Below are positions 52,801 to 60,600 of a stretch of DNA of 64,000 nucleotides, piece after piece. Under the pieces are notes generated by a model. The model had not been told where the DNA came from, did not search any database, and saw only the letters and a program-made list of their open reading frames with translations. This DNA comes from Lingula anatina (lineage: Eukaryota; Brachiopoda; Lingulata; Lingulida; Lingulidae). The stretch covers positions 166,964 through 230,963 of the forward strand of contig NW_019774848.1 of assembly GCF_001039355.2 (NCBI RefSeq), written 5' to 3'. The position numbers were made by a program, and so were the translations under genes. Within the stretch, counting starts at the first letter, position 1. Each line of letters starts with the position of its first letter.

Positions 52801-53496
52801 ATGATCCCAGGAAACCCGTGTTGCTGAAATGAAAAATGTAAGGAAGGGAGCAGAACTTTATACATGTGTGTCATGTGACACAAACACATCTCACTGACTA
52901 CTAGTACAGTACTCACTATGATCTTTTCTAACATGTAATCACTGCTCGTGTTGCAGTTACACTTATAGGTCAGTATTCAGAAGATGAAATGTAATTTTAC
53001 ACAGTTTACAGTCATGTCACTGTTCTATGCAATGTTTCTATTCACAATAAATTATCAGTATTAAATATGTAAAGGCATTGGGCATTTCACAACATGTACC
53101 TCAGTCCATCAGACAAACACACATGTAACAGCTACAGAATCCTTTTTGAGGTTGGTTTAAATAGAAAACAAGTATGGTTACACATAGGAAAATGTACTGC
53201 GATCGAGTGCTGGTAATATTTCGTAGAATTTACGAATGTCAGCAATATCTTATAAATAACTAATGTAATAACCGGCCATTAACTTGTGATCAGGCAATGG
53301 TTGTAATAATGTCATCTTGGGTTGCCTCCATGTTTACGCTTGTTCTAAGGTAAAACATCTTTAACAGCCTACATCAGTTGAATTTATATGATCACAGCTT
53401 CAAGTGTATACCTACAATAAACCGAAATCGGCTTCTATCGCCTGCAGTACAAAAATAATAATGCGGCAACACACGATTCTTACCAGCATCCGCCAT
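10232..53496 (-). CDS. MINDY2: MINDY-1/2 family (FAM63) ubiquitin carboxyl-terminal hydrolase
   Basis: Eight coding exons on the minus strand join in phase: 52199-52106, 51812-51019, 50885-50779, 50150-49960, 49706-49564, 12302-12100, 11154-11062 and 10409-10232, giving 601 codons. The family cleaves Lys48-linked polyubiquitin. The catalytic site is visible: Gln247 and Cys253 in QNDNGPCPL, and His435 in FRNNHFGTI. The Cys-His spacing of 182 residues equals that recalled for human MINDY1 (C137, H319). The N-terminal ~215 residues are acidic and low-complexity. Ubiquitin-binding MIU-like segments sit in exons 7 and 8 (DYLVALSLQQ, DLQLAMQLQEEE). Vertebrate relatives end in a CaaX-type box; that last exon was not found here. 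MINDY1 and MINDY2 cannot be separated by eye, so the symbol is approximate. One 37-kb intron holds another gene on the opposite strand. Confidence 0.93.
10892..10950. repeat. (AAAT)n microsatellite
   Basis: About 14 perfect AAAT/TAAA units in the last recognised MINDY intron. Confidence 0.97.
11062..11154 (-). CDS. MINDY exon 7 (ubiquitin-interacting segment)
   Basis: Encodes DYLVALSLQQDQADQLPAST and then WSPGQESTEQTE. DYL.ALSLQQ matches the family's UIM-like helix. Acceptor GTATTTCAG, donor ACCGA|GTGAGG, phase 2 on both sides. Confidence 0.9.
12100..12302 (-). CDS. MINDY exon 6
   Basis: Acceptor TTCTTCCAG, phase 0. Encodes NELFVLVTDQGFLTESNVVW, then ETLSNVEGDCHFVNCNFVTY, continuing the family motif LYLLVTDQGFL..E.VVWE.L.NVDGD. 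Phase and homology show it belongs to the exon 37 kb upstream. Donor CATGA|GTAAGT. Confidence 0.92.
13837..13880. repeat. Poly(A) tract
   Basis: About 44 uninterrupted A. Could be the tail of a retroposed element or poly(T) on the MINDY sense strand. No 5' body was recognised. Confidence 0.9.
14815..15031 (+). promoter_or_regulatory. Candidate promoter and non-coding first exon
   Basis: Two TACGTCA half-CRE motifs (14816-14829) are followed by ATTGGACAAT (inverted CCAAT, about 14854), TATAAG at 14925-14930, a possible start near 14946-14956, then about 80 bases without a useful ORF, and a CCGAG|GTAATT donor at 15032. Order and spacing fit a plus-strand first exon. It could be an alternative far-upstream exon of the nested cysteine-rich gene or a separate non-coding RNA. 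Inference only. Confidence 0.35.
15491..15705. mobile_element. PIF/Harbinger-like MITE, copy B
   Basis: A 215-bp element in the opposite orientation to copy A, flanked by TAA (15488-15490 and 15706-15708). It starts GGCTCTATTCCCATAGATTT and ends AACTATGGAAATGGGGTG, with the same GATCGATCT blocks inside. Confidence 0.75.
16855..17029. mobile_element. 175-bp palindromic MITE, copy 1
   Basis: Inverted ends GGCTGCATTTAGAACAGTGG and the complement of CTGCTGTTCTAAATGTGGCC, then GACTAACTAGTCC-type arms. Flanked by AAA on both sides. The core (AAGCTTGCTGTCTAATCTGC) is the reverse complement of the core in the 61112-61286 element, which has the same length. Confidence 0.72.
18605..19125. repeat. Minisatellite with alternating 55- and 58-bp units
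   Basis: About nine units built on ACCAACTGACCAGTTCACAC, CTGAACTCATTAAAACCGAT. Successive ACCGATTA positions (18713, 18771, 18826, 18884) are 58, 55 and 58 apart. Units carrying GTAGTCAGAGAT alternate with units carrying CAGTCAGAATG, a two-unit higher-order repeat of ~113 bp. One unit has a deletion near 18940. Confidence 0.88.
19181..19350 (-). mobile_element. CAGGGG-type short DNA transposon, copy 2
   Basis: A 170-bp reverse-oriented relative of the element at 47979-48146, bounded by CAGGAAGGGATCC and CAGCCCCTG. The 5-bp flank CATCT is repeated at 19176-19180 and 19351-19355. The open frame across it (SSGSSGRWSD, VYIDGYL, DGSTKI) is shared with the other copy because the DNA is related; it is not evidence of a gene. 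Confidence 0.7.
20287..20856. repeat. 50-bp minisatellite
   Basis: About 11 copies of a 50-bp unit running TTTAAAGTTCAGTATAATAA then ACCAGTGGACAACAGTATCC then ATAGCCAGAC. For example, units start at 20581 and 20631. The left end is more degenerate. Confidence 0.93.
21369..21451. repeat. Two adjacent hairpin-forming palindromes
   Basis: TTGTGACATGTCACAA (21386-21401) is a perfect 16-base palindrome with further imperfect arms (TATGGTTGTG / CCACAATCATA). It is followed directly by GCTTCACATTTTTTGTT, a 3-base loop, and AACAAAAATGTGAAGC (21416-21451), a 16-bp stem with one bulged T. No function assigned. Confidence 0.6.
22954..23157 (+). other. Candidate plus-strand exon inside the MINDY intron
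   Basis: A strong acceptor (GTTTTTTTTCCAG at 22953) and a perfect donor (CAGAG|GTAAGT at 23158) bound 204 bases. A frame from ATG 23067 (MLITMKSMSS...ITDLR) runs to the donor, but joining it to the candidate exon at 28768 hits a stop, so it could only be a non-coding or uORF-bearing exon there. No protein family recognised. Confidence 0.35.
24069..24099. repeat. (AAT)n microsatellite
   Basis: Short run of AAT/ATA units. Confidence 0.85.
24531..24585. repeat. (TG)n / TGCA-rich simple repeat
   Basis: GTGTGTGTGCG and GCATGCATGCGTGCGTGTGTG, an alternating purine-pyrimidine tract that could adopt Z-DNA. Confidence 0.8.
28409..28510 (+). promoter_or_regulatory. Core promoter of the nested cysteine-rich gene
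   Basis: CCAATCAG (28409-28416), the consensus NF-Y box, lies 66 bases upstream of TATAAA (28475-28480). A start of transcription would be expected near 28505, about 315 bases upstream of the ATG at 28819. Both elements are in canonical order and spacing on the plus strand. An acceptor-like site (GATATAATTTCAG, ending 28767) allows a spliced 5' UTR. Confidence 0.6.
28819..28870 (+). CDS. Nested gene exon 1: signal peptide
   Basis: Seventeen codons plus one base, then donor AGAG|GTGAGT (phase 1). Hydrophobic core VFWALALVIFI. Confidence 0.8.
28819..43095 (+). CDS. GPI-anchored-type protein of three six-cysteine modules (8 exons, 316 aa)
   Basis: Exons 28819-28870, 32614-32728, 35975-36117, 37261-37408, 37682-37827, 39895-39979, 41642-41838 and 43031-43095 join without a stop (951 bases). 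Residues 1-18 are a signal peptide (MCVKSVFWALALVIFIRA). The mature part has 18 cysteines at 24, 32, 55, 67, 75, 101 / 105, 113, 152, 164, 172, 198 / 203, 216, 229, 238, 246, 264. The first two modules share C-x7-C-x(22,38)-C-x11-C-x7-C-x25-C; the third is diverged (x12, x12, x8, x7, x17). There are four N-glycosylation sites (NMT, NGT, NVS, NYT), a Thr/Glu-rich stalk (265-296), then a hydrophobic tail of about 20 residues ending in Arg, typical of a GPI-anchor signal. Likely on the cell surface. I do not recognise the family. Ligand or function unknown. Confidence 0.85.
29780..29991. mobile_element. Mariner-like MITE flanked by TA
   Basis: A 212-bp element in intron 1 of the nested gene. Ends CGGTAAAAACTTAAAAATTT and the complement of AAATTTTAAAGTTTTTACCG differ at one of 20 positions. 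TA stands outside both ends, the Tc1/mariner target duplication. Confidence 0.65.
32614..32728 (+). CDS. Nested gene exon 2: module 1, first half
   Basis: Acceptor TTTCAAATTTCAG, donor TGTAG|GTAAGA (phase 2). Cysteines 24, 32 and 55, C-x7-C-x22-C, with NMT. Confidence 0.87.
34595..34784. mobile_element. 190-bp MITE related to the palindromic family
   Basis: Left end GAGACTATTCAGAACGAGAA and right end, read inverted, GGCCCCATTCAGAATGAGAA. ATA flanks both sides (34592-34594 and 34785-34787). The outermost bases match the 61112 element (GGCCCCATTCAGAAT) but the core differs. Confidence 0.58.
35975..36117 (+). CDS. Nested gene exon 3: module 1, second half
   Basis: Acceptor TTGATTTCAG, donor GCAGG|GTAAGT (phase 1). 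Cysteines 67, 75 and 101, C-x7-C-x25-C. Confidence 0.88.
36930..37140. mobile_element. Diverged relative of the PIF/Harbinger-like MITE
   Basis: GGATCGATCTAACTCTATGG followed by AATCTCACTAAATTGCATTC and GAGGTAATTAACTTTGATAT aligns collinearly with copy B, with many substitutions. Its own inverted segments (TGTCTGACATGTC / GTGTCAGACATTTA) are present. The exact ends are unclear. Confidence 0.5.
37261..37408 (+). CDS. Nested gene exon 4: module 2, first half
   Basis: Acceptor TTCTATCTTACAG, donor TGCAA|GTGAGT (phase 2). Cysteines 105, 113 and 152, with NGT and NVS glycosylation sites in the longer 38-residue spacer. Confidence 0.88.
37682..37827 (+). CDS. Nested gene exon 5: module 2, second half
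   Basis: Acceptor TTTGGTTTCAG, donor CCCAG|GTAATG (phase 1). Cysteines 164, 172 and 198, with spacing identical to exon 3 (x7, x25). Site NYT. Confidence 0.88.
38787..38925. repeat. 37-bp minisatellite
   Basis: Between three and four copies of a unit starting AAACAATCCAAGTCCTGACA and ending CATGGTACCAATACAG, inside intron 5 of the nested gene. Confidence 0.92.
39445..39659. mobile_element. PIF/Harbinger-like MITE, copy C
   Basis: A 215-bp element flanked by TTA (39442-39444 and 39660-39662). Begins GACCCCATTCCCAGAGATTA and ends with the inverted counterpart AAATCTATGGGAATACGCC. Confidence 0.75.
39895..39979 (+). CDS. Nested gene exon 6: module 3, first half
   Basis: Acceptor TTCGTGTTCTAG, donor TGCGA|GTAAGT (phase 2). 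Cysteines 203, 216 and 229. The shortest module exon, with changed spacing. Confidence 0.83.
41642..41838 (+). CDS. Nested gene exon 7: module 3, second half, plus stalk
   Basis: Acceptor TTATTTTCTTCCAG, donor GCAG|GTAAAT (phase 1). Cysteines 238, 246 and 264 (x7, x17), then a Thr/Glu-rich stalk (VTEEVRTTTEDLEVQAQETM). Confidence 0.87.
41943..42081. mobile_element. 139-bp MITE with ~32-bp inverted repeats
   Basis: GGCTCTGTAATTCGAAAGCA at the left and TGCTTTTGAGTTACGGAGCC at the right are inverted copies extending through TCGC and TTGCGA. CTG flanks both sides (41940-41942 and 42082-42084). Family not assigned. Confidence 0.55.
42647..42938. repeat. 34-bp inverted repeat with 224-bp loop
   Basis: The arms at 42647-42680 and 42905-42938 are reverse complements with one mismatch (core CACATACCACACACTTC). 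They sit ~90 bases before the last exon of the nested gene. No flanking duplication was seen. Confidence 0.75.
43031..43095 (+). CDS. Nested gene exon 8: GPI-type hydrophobic tail
   Basis: Acceptor TTGATCTTTCAG at 43030, phase 1. Encodes GLQSFLGTMSWVIIITILMI, Arg, then TGA. The hydrophobic C-terminus without a cytoplasmic domain fits a GPI-attachment signal; a short transmembrane anchor is the alternative. Confidence 0.72.
43096..47978. other. Intronic sequence downstream of the nested gene
   Basis: Should contain the 3' UTR and poly(A) site of the nested gene. AATAAA-like motifs occur (for example near 44759 and 44910) but none could be chosen. No further exon with recognisable coding was seen. 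Confidence 0.35.
43990..44046. repeat. ~18-bp CA-rich tandem repeat
   Basis: About three units of CACACATGCGCCCACACA. Confidence 0.8.
47979..48146 (+). mobile_element. CAGGGG-type short DNA transposon, copy 1
   Basis: A 168-bp element bounded by CAGGGGCCGATTGAGG and CCGGATCCACCCCTG, inverted ends. The 5-bp flank ACTCA occurs on both sides (47974-47978 and 48147-48151). The ends resemble hAT termini, but hAT usually duplicates 8 bp. Confidence 0.72.
49198..49254 (-). repeat. tRNA-like / SINE-like fragment
   Basis: On the minus strand GGTGGCCCAGTGGTAAC resembles a tRNA A-box, and a T-rich tract follows the fragment. No B-box is visible, and GGTTTGG / CCAAACC give a simple foldback, so this is weak. 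Confidence 0.28.
49564..49706 (-). CDS. MINDY exon 5 (catalytic His)
   Basis: Encodes ALIAENFLTTTASQLTYHGL through FRNNHFGTIYKKQ. His435 is the catalytic histidine of the family's RNNHFST motif. The phase-0 donor CAG|GTTGGT opens the 37-kb intron. Confidence 0.95.
49960..50150 (-). CDS. MINDY exon 4
   Basis: Encodes VRDFEYTPECIVFDLLNILL, then YHGWLPDPESPEILSAVGNL and SYNQLVEKIITQKASDKEEL. Strong family match (FEYTPECIVFDLL, YHGWLVDP, YNQLVEKI). Acceptor ATTCCAG, donor GAAG|GTATGT. Confidence 0.95.
50779..50885 (-). CDS. MINDY exon 3
   Basis: Encodes NISESAQLNYEQNMHDAMSV and then FHKLQTGLDVNVKFTG, close to the known MINDY segment EQN..DAM..LHKLQTGLDVNVRFTG. Acceptor CTTCCAG, donor GG|GTAAAC, phase 2. 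Confidence 0.93.
51019..51812 (-). CDS. MINDY exon 2 (acidic N-terminus and catalytic Cys)
   Basis: A 794-base exon, residues 32-296, from acceptor TTTTATTTCAG to donor CCAAAG|GTAATT. About 185 residues are rich in Ser, Glu, Thr and Asp, with a PPPPP run. The conserved domain then starts at IYHLKWIQFKGKKIGIVTQN and includes the oxyanion Gln247 and catalytic Cys253. Several antisense open frames here are shadows of this exon. Confidence 0.95.
52106..52199 (-). CDS. MINDY exon 1 (MSSEKEK start)
   Basis: Encodes 31 residues starting MSSEKEKHTAHSGEQSSNSV, polar and disordered. It ends at the phase-1 donor CATG|GTAACA. A good acceptor (TTTGGCTTTTCAG) about 80 bases upstream suggests the exon begins near 52279 with 5' UTR. 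Confidence 0.65.
53484..53496 (-). CDS. Candidate alternative first coding exon of MINDY (MADA) or upstream ORF
   Basis: ATG GCG GAT GCT G is followed by a perfect GTAAGA donor (53483 down), in phase 1. Exon 51812-51019 needs exactly a phase-1 partner, so MADA can join ETSGEQNG directly, skipping exon 52199-52106. If this exon is instead spliced to the acceptor near 52279 (GGCTTTTCAG), it reads MADADQC and then stops, a 7-codon upstream ORF before the MSSEKEK start. Confidence 0.5.
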
Positions 53497-54642
53497 TGAA
53501 ATTACAACTCTCGACAGGTGCGTGGAAGAGCGAGATCAAAACATGCACCAGCTTAACTCGCCATTTTGCTAAGGAGCACAAGTAAGTCAAAGTTTTGCAA
53601 ACTTTTTAATTCATCCCAGTTTTGGATGGCATTGGCAGTAAGTACGTAAAATGCGCACAATAATAAGTTTATGCACAAAGCCGTAGATCGCTGCTGTTTG
53701 ATTGCAATGTTTCGGAATCCTCTATCAAGTTTTGGGTGCGATCGCGTAACTGTAAAATGTAAAACCAAATTTTAACGTGTTAAAATATTGAAAGTACATT
53801 AAATCTATAATTATTTTGGGACCAGAAATCTCTTTGGAAGTGTATAACATACCCAGTTTCTTACTGTCGGACTTCTACTTGATTGCTGTGAGTGTTGCCA
53901 CTTGTTGACTTGCAGTGGTATCGAGGGGTGTAAAATGTTCATATACATGTATAAAGTTAGGGCGGACGGAGGTTTCTGCGCACCCGGCCACCGCCGTTTA
54001 CCTGAGTATTTAACATGTTCATTCAAAACCAAATCTCTAGCATACGTAGAGTATTATTCTGCTGAATTGCCTATGAATGGCACAGCATAGAGTTAGGATG
54101 CTTATATCAAACTTAATTGGTTCAGCTATTATGGTTAGAACACCTGCTCCCCTTATAAGGGAACTACACGGCTTTTTGTCCGTAACTCTGAGGCTGTTCC
54201 TTTGTTCACACGCCCACCCCAATTTCTCATAATCTCAAACTTAACTCTGGAAACTTTCCCGAATTTTTCCCTGTGCCAAATTGACTTAAGAAGCCTCTGG
54301 CAACTTAGATTAGCTTGGGCCTGGTTTCCAGCAGTATATAGGCTGGTTTAAATTACTAACAAAACAAGCCGTTTCTCACTGGCCTGACCCCAATCATGGG
54401 GCAGCCGAGCTGACATTGGAGCACCTCCTCACTATTGTTCTCACGCTGTCAAAGGGTGGCCTATTTTCCCACGAGTGTATATTGCACTCTAGTTAGCCGA
54501 CTAGGACTTGTTTCTTAATTAGAGTAGATGCACAGTCTCAGGTAGTGTTTATACTTGTATTTCCTGAAATTCTGTGACTTTCTGTGAGCTGTAGAAGAAG
54601 TTAGGGGAGAAAGTGTTCTGTTCTCCACCTGAGTGAGGGATC
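53497..54642. promoter_or_regulatory. Divergent promoter interval between MINDY and a plus-strand gene
   Basis: The MINDY 5' exon candidate runs left from 53496, and the plus-strand gene's ATG is at 54643. The interval is locally CpG-richer (for example 53470-53540 and 53950-54000), as expected for a shared promoter. No precise start site can be given; no TATA box was seen. Confidence 0.45.
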
Positions 54643-54672
54643 ATGAATGAAGCTGAGATTTATATCTCACAG
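54643..54672 (+). CDS. Unidentified gene exon 1
   Basis: MNEAEIYISQ, then donor CACAG|GTGAGT. The in-frame upstream stop fixes this ATG as the first in frame. Confidence 0.6.
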
Positions 54673-57600
54673 GTGAGTGGCTTTGTTATATGTGGAGACA
54701 GAGTAGGGAGGTCTTTGTTTGCTTACTGCCAGCAAGAAAATGCCATTTTCTGTGCCCTCTGAAAATCTACAAACAATGAAGTTACTATATAGATATTTAT
54801 GTTATTTTTAGACATATCTCTAACTTTTGAGAGATAGTGCTTTGATGCAGTTCCCCATATTGAAAATTTTGTCATATAAATAAACATGCGGTGAAGAAAT
54901 CCACATTGTGGTTTGTTTTTATACATGAATGTTACTATTTCAAAGTTGTTTTACCTCATAATATTGAATGTGTGTGATAATTCATGTCAATTCTGAAGAC
55001 TGTTATTTCCTATCCTGACGTAGCCACAAGTTTTCTCTCATTAAAGAAAACCAGGATGTTATTTTAGGAATGATATCACTTGACAGATATCACCCATCAT
55101 AGTTTGATATTTTTTTTATAGTTGTGAGATATTTCTGGTTTTTAAAAATCCATTAAAAATTTTTGAAGTGTTTGTTCTATAGAGGTTGACCTAAATTTTA
55201 TTGATAGAAGATAAACATGCTGTCAGCAGTGCACACCCTGAGCTTCAGAGCTAACTTGACACTAACCTTTTCACTGTAGCCTATCTCCATCGTGTCAAGT
55301 AACCTCTGACGAAAATAGTTTGACCTATTTTATATAAGCCAATCGAATCCATGTTTCAAAATTTTTCACCAAAGTTTGGTGAAAACGCTGATTGGTTGAT
55401 CGTCAATCGGCAATCCTCGGCTGATTCCGNATGCTGTTGATGAATACCTGAAAATAGTTTCCAAAAAATATAAGTTCATTTTAATGGGGTAATATATATT
55501 TTAATATTACTATTAGTCATTCTGTTAGTAATGATATAAAAATGAATAAACCCTTTTGTAAATATTTCAAAGGTAGGTAAATGAACATGAATATGATAAC
55601 ATGTATTTAAATATTAGTCATTCCCTTGGTAATAGAAATATATGGCTGCATTGCCTGACCAAACCCATTGTGCATAAGATGTTCAGTTTTCTCAGTCAAC
55701 TCTGGCTATTATAAACTTATAGAGAAGATTACATTTACAGAGGGATTTTATGTGCATAGCATCAGTGATAATCACCTGCAGCATTTTGACAGATTTCAGA
55801 CAACTTCGTGGTCTAGTTTTAAAAAGAGTTGCCTAGTCTGCTCACGATATAGTTCAAGCGTTTCCTTTGAGTTACAAAAACGGAATGACTGTAAAAACAA
55901 CAATTTTGTTTGATTCTGTATTCGGTGTGTTTTATTGGCCTCTAACCTTCTGACTAAACTGAGCTTTTTGAAATTCTATTGATGTCTGCTATGGGAACCA
56001 TATGGCTAAGATTCCTCCTGCATATGTGCTGTCTGTGGAAAACATGTGTTAGAAAAAATACAGAGCTGAGGTTAGAAGTTACAGAATATCCTGTTTATGA
56101 AAAGATTATCTATGGCTGGCTGGAGCCCAAAACTTTTACCACTGGTTTGTGTCGTTAGTTTGATAGAATGGGTGATTATATAATGTTGAATAAATGAGTA
56201 TATAATGAGTTTGTTACATGACTAAGTGCAATATTGTTTTTGTATTTAACACAAAGTCAGACTCGAATGGTGAAAACTAGTTAAATATTTAAATACTTCA
56301 TTGTTGAAGATGCTATTGTAATCAGCCCCAAATTATCTCAAAGTTGTAATCTTTCCATGAAATATGCTGTCTTTTAAGATTGTAAAACTGAAGAGTTCCT
56401 GATAATTATATCTTATCTTAATTATTAACTAGGTGTATATTATAGCAGGTTATGTTTTCTGTGGCATGTTATACTTTAGTTTGATAAAACACCCTGTGAT
56501 ACAGGTTTGTTTACAGTATTTGAGACCAATCCATATGCTTGATGTCTTGGTGTGAAGAGTGGTCAAACATTTTAGATACTGCTACAACCAGGATACATTG
56601 CTGTGGAGATTAGTCAGATTGATTGTCATTCAAAAGGGCTTGATACAAATCTTGTACTGGTGAAGCAGATGTATTCAGATCACTGGTATCTTACCTGCTA
56701 AGTGGTGTCCTGTACTGCAGTCTATAGTAAGGTAGATTATGAATACAGACCAGAATTCATGGAGGAAAGAAAGGCTTATCAATAATCCCCTGTCTAGGGT
56801 CATGTCAGTCTTTGTGCCCAGGAAGACTGGGGACATTTTGGATTTCTGTTAAAAACATCAAAATCCACAAAGACTTAGGAGTATCCCATGAATCTGTTTG
56901 ATCACACTTTGATAAATTTTTCCCTCAATGTCCAATGTCATCATCATATTGTTCATTCTTTTAAAACGTAAAAAAAAAAAACTTTATTATCCATCTCTGG
57001 TCATTTTATACCTCTGTGTACTGAACATGGCTTGAACTTTTTTTGTGCTAAAAGAAAAAAAAAAGGAAAAAATGGTGACTTTAAAGAGATTTTTTAAAAA
57101 CCTTTTGAAAAAATGTGAAGGAATGAAGATCCTATGAAAGCATAAAAAGGTTTAGAAATCCATTTGAATGGAAAATACAGCTCACCATTTTGTATTTTAT
57201 TTAACTAGCAGTATTATTGTATTTCCTAACACAAATATACATTTTAATTCTATCCATGTATCTTGTTAGTACATAAATGCTTGCCACATAATAAAAGAGA
57301 AGAAAAGTTAGGTATATTTCCTTACTGTTTCTGTAACAATTAATGAATTACATAAAACAATTGATTCAAGGGATACATCCACCTGTGACTGGTCTGGTAC
57401 AATCAGGGACTTGTTAAATGCTCTCCTAGAACAATAGGCGACAGGCTGGAATAACAGCAGCCTCTAATTGATAAGGGAAGTGGACTGCATGTGTGCCGCT
57501 GCGCCACTGCTGCCTCTCTCTGTTCAACAGCTAGAAAAAAAAGATAAGTTGCTAATTCCTGCAGCTATTTGTTTTTGAGTTGGGCTACTTACAAGAATAA

Positions 57601-60600
57601 TTCTACCGTAAACATGGGCTCTTTTACCCATGAACTAATGAACTGCGGCTCTTTTCACATCAATCAGTATACTTAATAATGGTACACTTCTACTGGTACA
57701 TTACAGGAGGTTCTAATATCATTCTGTAATTACACTAAGGGTGTATTTCCGGAGATTTAGATCGATCCAGGGATTAAGATTTAGATCGACCTAATTCCCT
57801 GGGGGTTCACGCTAAATTGCAGTCAGCCGAGCGCACACCATAGTTAATTACCCCCTTACAGCTTTTAGTAGGTGGGACAGACGCTTAAGCCAGCTAAGCT
57901 GACAGTAATCAAGTGAGACTCCCCACAGGGATAGATCGATCTAAAATCTATGGAACTGGGGTCTAAAAGTGTACTGGTACACCTTTAATCAACAAAGCAA
58001 ACTGTTCGATTTGTTAAATCCCTTAGGATTTCTTCCTCTTATTTCTTAATAAGCCAGAAAGAAAGTTTAGAGTAGCCTATTCTTTAATGTAATTTAGTTG
58101 GCTCTGCATGATGTAGTGCCTTCTTGAAGTATACACAGTCAACACAGTAGACTTCCTGGCAGCATTTGCTGTTGCTGCCTTCATTGTTGACTCAGGAGTG
58201 TGTTAGTTGTGTCAGTGAATGTGTTAGTTGTCTTGATAGAACACTGGCCTGTGATTGCTACATATTGTATGTATCAGTGTGTGAGTTCTATTAGTGGAAC
58301 ATCTTTTTCCAGCCTATTAGAGCTCATGTCACCTTTCAGAATGGTGGAAATTTTTACATTTGCCACCCCCCAAAAGATTCAGTTTTTGTCTTTATTGGCT
58401 TTCATATAGCTGGTAAATTGATCCTCAGTATTTCAGTTTGCACTCATCTCATGGATACTCATTATATTTTGATTTTAGACATTTTATTGTAACCTAAGTC
58501 TAGAGCCCACAGCAATTTTTGTTTTTCAGTTGTCAGAGTTTTGGTTCTTCCCCTTGGTACATTGGTTTATTTGTACAAAGGGTTATTCAATGATATTCTT
58601 GATCACTATGTCAGCAGCACTGAGTTGGTTCCTTAAATAATGGAGCGGGATCATCCTGGCCCGTATGGTGGCATTCAGTTACTCTGTAGATATGTATAAT
58701 TTCTCTGTCCTGATCACCTCTGTGTCATCTGCCTTGACACCGTGATACTTGATGTCTCCAGTCTGTCAGGTAGCTGACTCTTTTGGACTTTCTTCATCAC
58801 TGCAGACGTCTAGTATTGATCAGAGGGGGGTGGAGGGTCCCCTCCATTTAACACACCCTTTCTGCAGGGCGAAGTTTTGAAAAGATACTTTGTTTTGGAT
58901 CATTTTTTGCTATAGTGATTAGAAGAAACATGAATCTATAAGTCTTGGTGTCCCTCTTCCCTCCTTTTTAGAAGCAAGCAGGGGGGGGGGGGGGGGGGGG
59001 GTCTGCTGGTTTGTTTTGGAAAGGGAGAGGGACTTTGGCTAGAGTTATGTAGGATGAGGGAAAGAAGAGCTGTGATGTCAGTACAATGATGGCCCCAGGG
59101 CATCCTGAGCTGCAGGTTAACAGTTGATTGTCAGATTTGTTCTTCTCTTCTTGAAAATTGTGATTTACAAAATGTTGTGTTGTCAATTATGATAATGATG
59201 TATATGAAACTTGAGTAATAAAGAAAGAACATTCCACCCAGGACAAAAATGTTTAGTTAAAGGTGTCAGTCTCCTGTGTCAGTGTCTCTCATGTTTATTT
59301 TCAGTCAGGGTGTTGGTAGTGGCATTATAACACATCTCCTACCATTGTATTACCATTTTGTATACTTCTTGTAGCAAAGAGAACTTGCTTTGATACAGAT
59401 GGGATGAAATGTTTTTGAAATAGAATTGAGGATTTCAGACTGTTGGATTGTAAACTCAAGTTAGACATTTGTGGCTAATCAGGTTCTGTATTTTTTACCC
59501 ATTTCTTTGTTTTCTCTTTTATTTTAGAAGAAATGCTAATTAAGATTAAGATCATTTTATTTGTATTTATAAAAAGGATCTCCCTTGAAAGTCAACTTTT
59601 CCTAGAATGTGATTCAGTGCACAACTGTATTTTTTAAACTCATTTATTAAGTTTTTATAGTTTTTATGTTCAGTCTACAGTTAGACTAAGGTTTATGGTA
59701 TGGCATTCTTATAACTGTTATGATAACACGAATGATGTTTTTAAAAATCTTAGTAAAATACAGATTGTAGGCTGGTGACAGTGTATAATAATTCCAGCAC
59801 ATTGAGCAACTTTAGTGTTGACCATGTAGTCAGGGGAGGGAAGCAGGGTGTACTGGGGGCCTTTAGACAGATCATCCCTTACCCAAAGCCTCTTTTGACC
59901 AGAGTGCTTGGCATGTTTGTAATATACACATTAAGTAAGCCATAATAACACCATCTCAAAGGCTAACCAGGTAAGCTTTATGCTCAGAATTAGAAGCATA
60001 TATTTTCAGTGGCAATACAAGTTTGTATGTGATTTTGTAAGATGCATTACAAGCGGGAGTGAAAATAAGATATTGAGCCAATTCATTGAGTTTTCAGTAA
60101 AGTGCTTAGTCAGATGTCTTTGGTATTTTACAATAACAAGTGCTTCTGTTTGGAATTCTCGAAATGATTTCAGCAGTGGGAGATGACTGTTGATATTCTC
60201 TGCAGGTCCTAGCACCACCTCCATTGTACAGCCAGTGGGTAAGGTGTGCATGGCCCTGCTCTGGGGGATAATTTACAGGCACGCATGTTAATGTTTTTGA
60301 CAGCTCTTTGACAGAGTGAGGTGAGGATCTTGTCTTTTTTTTTTTATCATCTCTTGTTCCTGTGTTAGGATGTTCCTGATAGCTAGTCCAGTGGTAGTAG
60401 TCATGCAGTAACAGAAGGGAGAAGAGAGGTGATGTTGGACTCTCATAGCTCGGGCTTCTATAGCTCTTTAGGTGTGCAGAGTTATAGCAATCTGAACTCT
60501 TCTAGCTCAGGCTTATAGTGCTGGACGTGCAGAAGTTTGAATATATATTAATTTAGAGATTAATATAACTATGAAGTGTAGCAGTGTAATCCTCTGGAGC

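Noticed and set aside
53553-53768. 71-aa minus-strand frame in the divergent promoter
   Set aside because: It lies upstream of the MINDY first-exon candidate, with no donor or family match.
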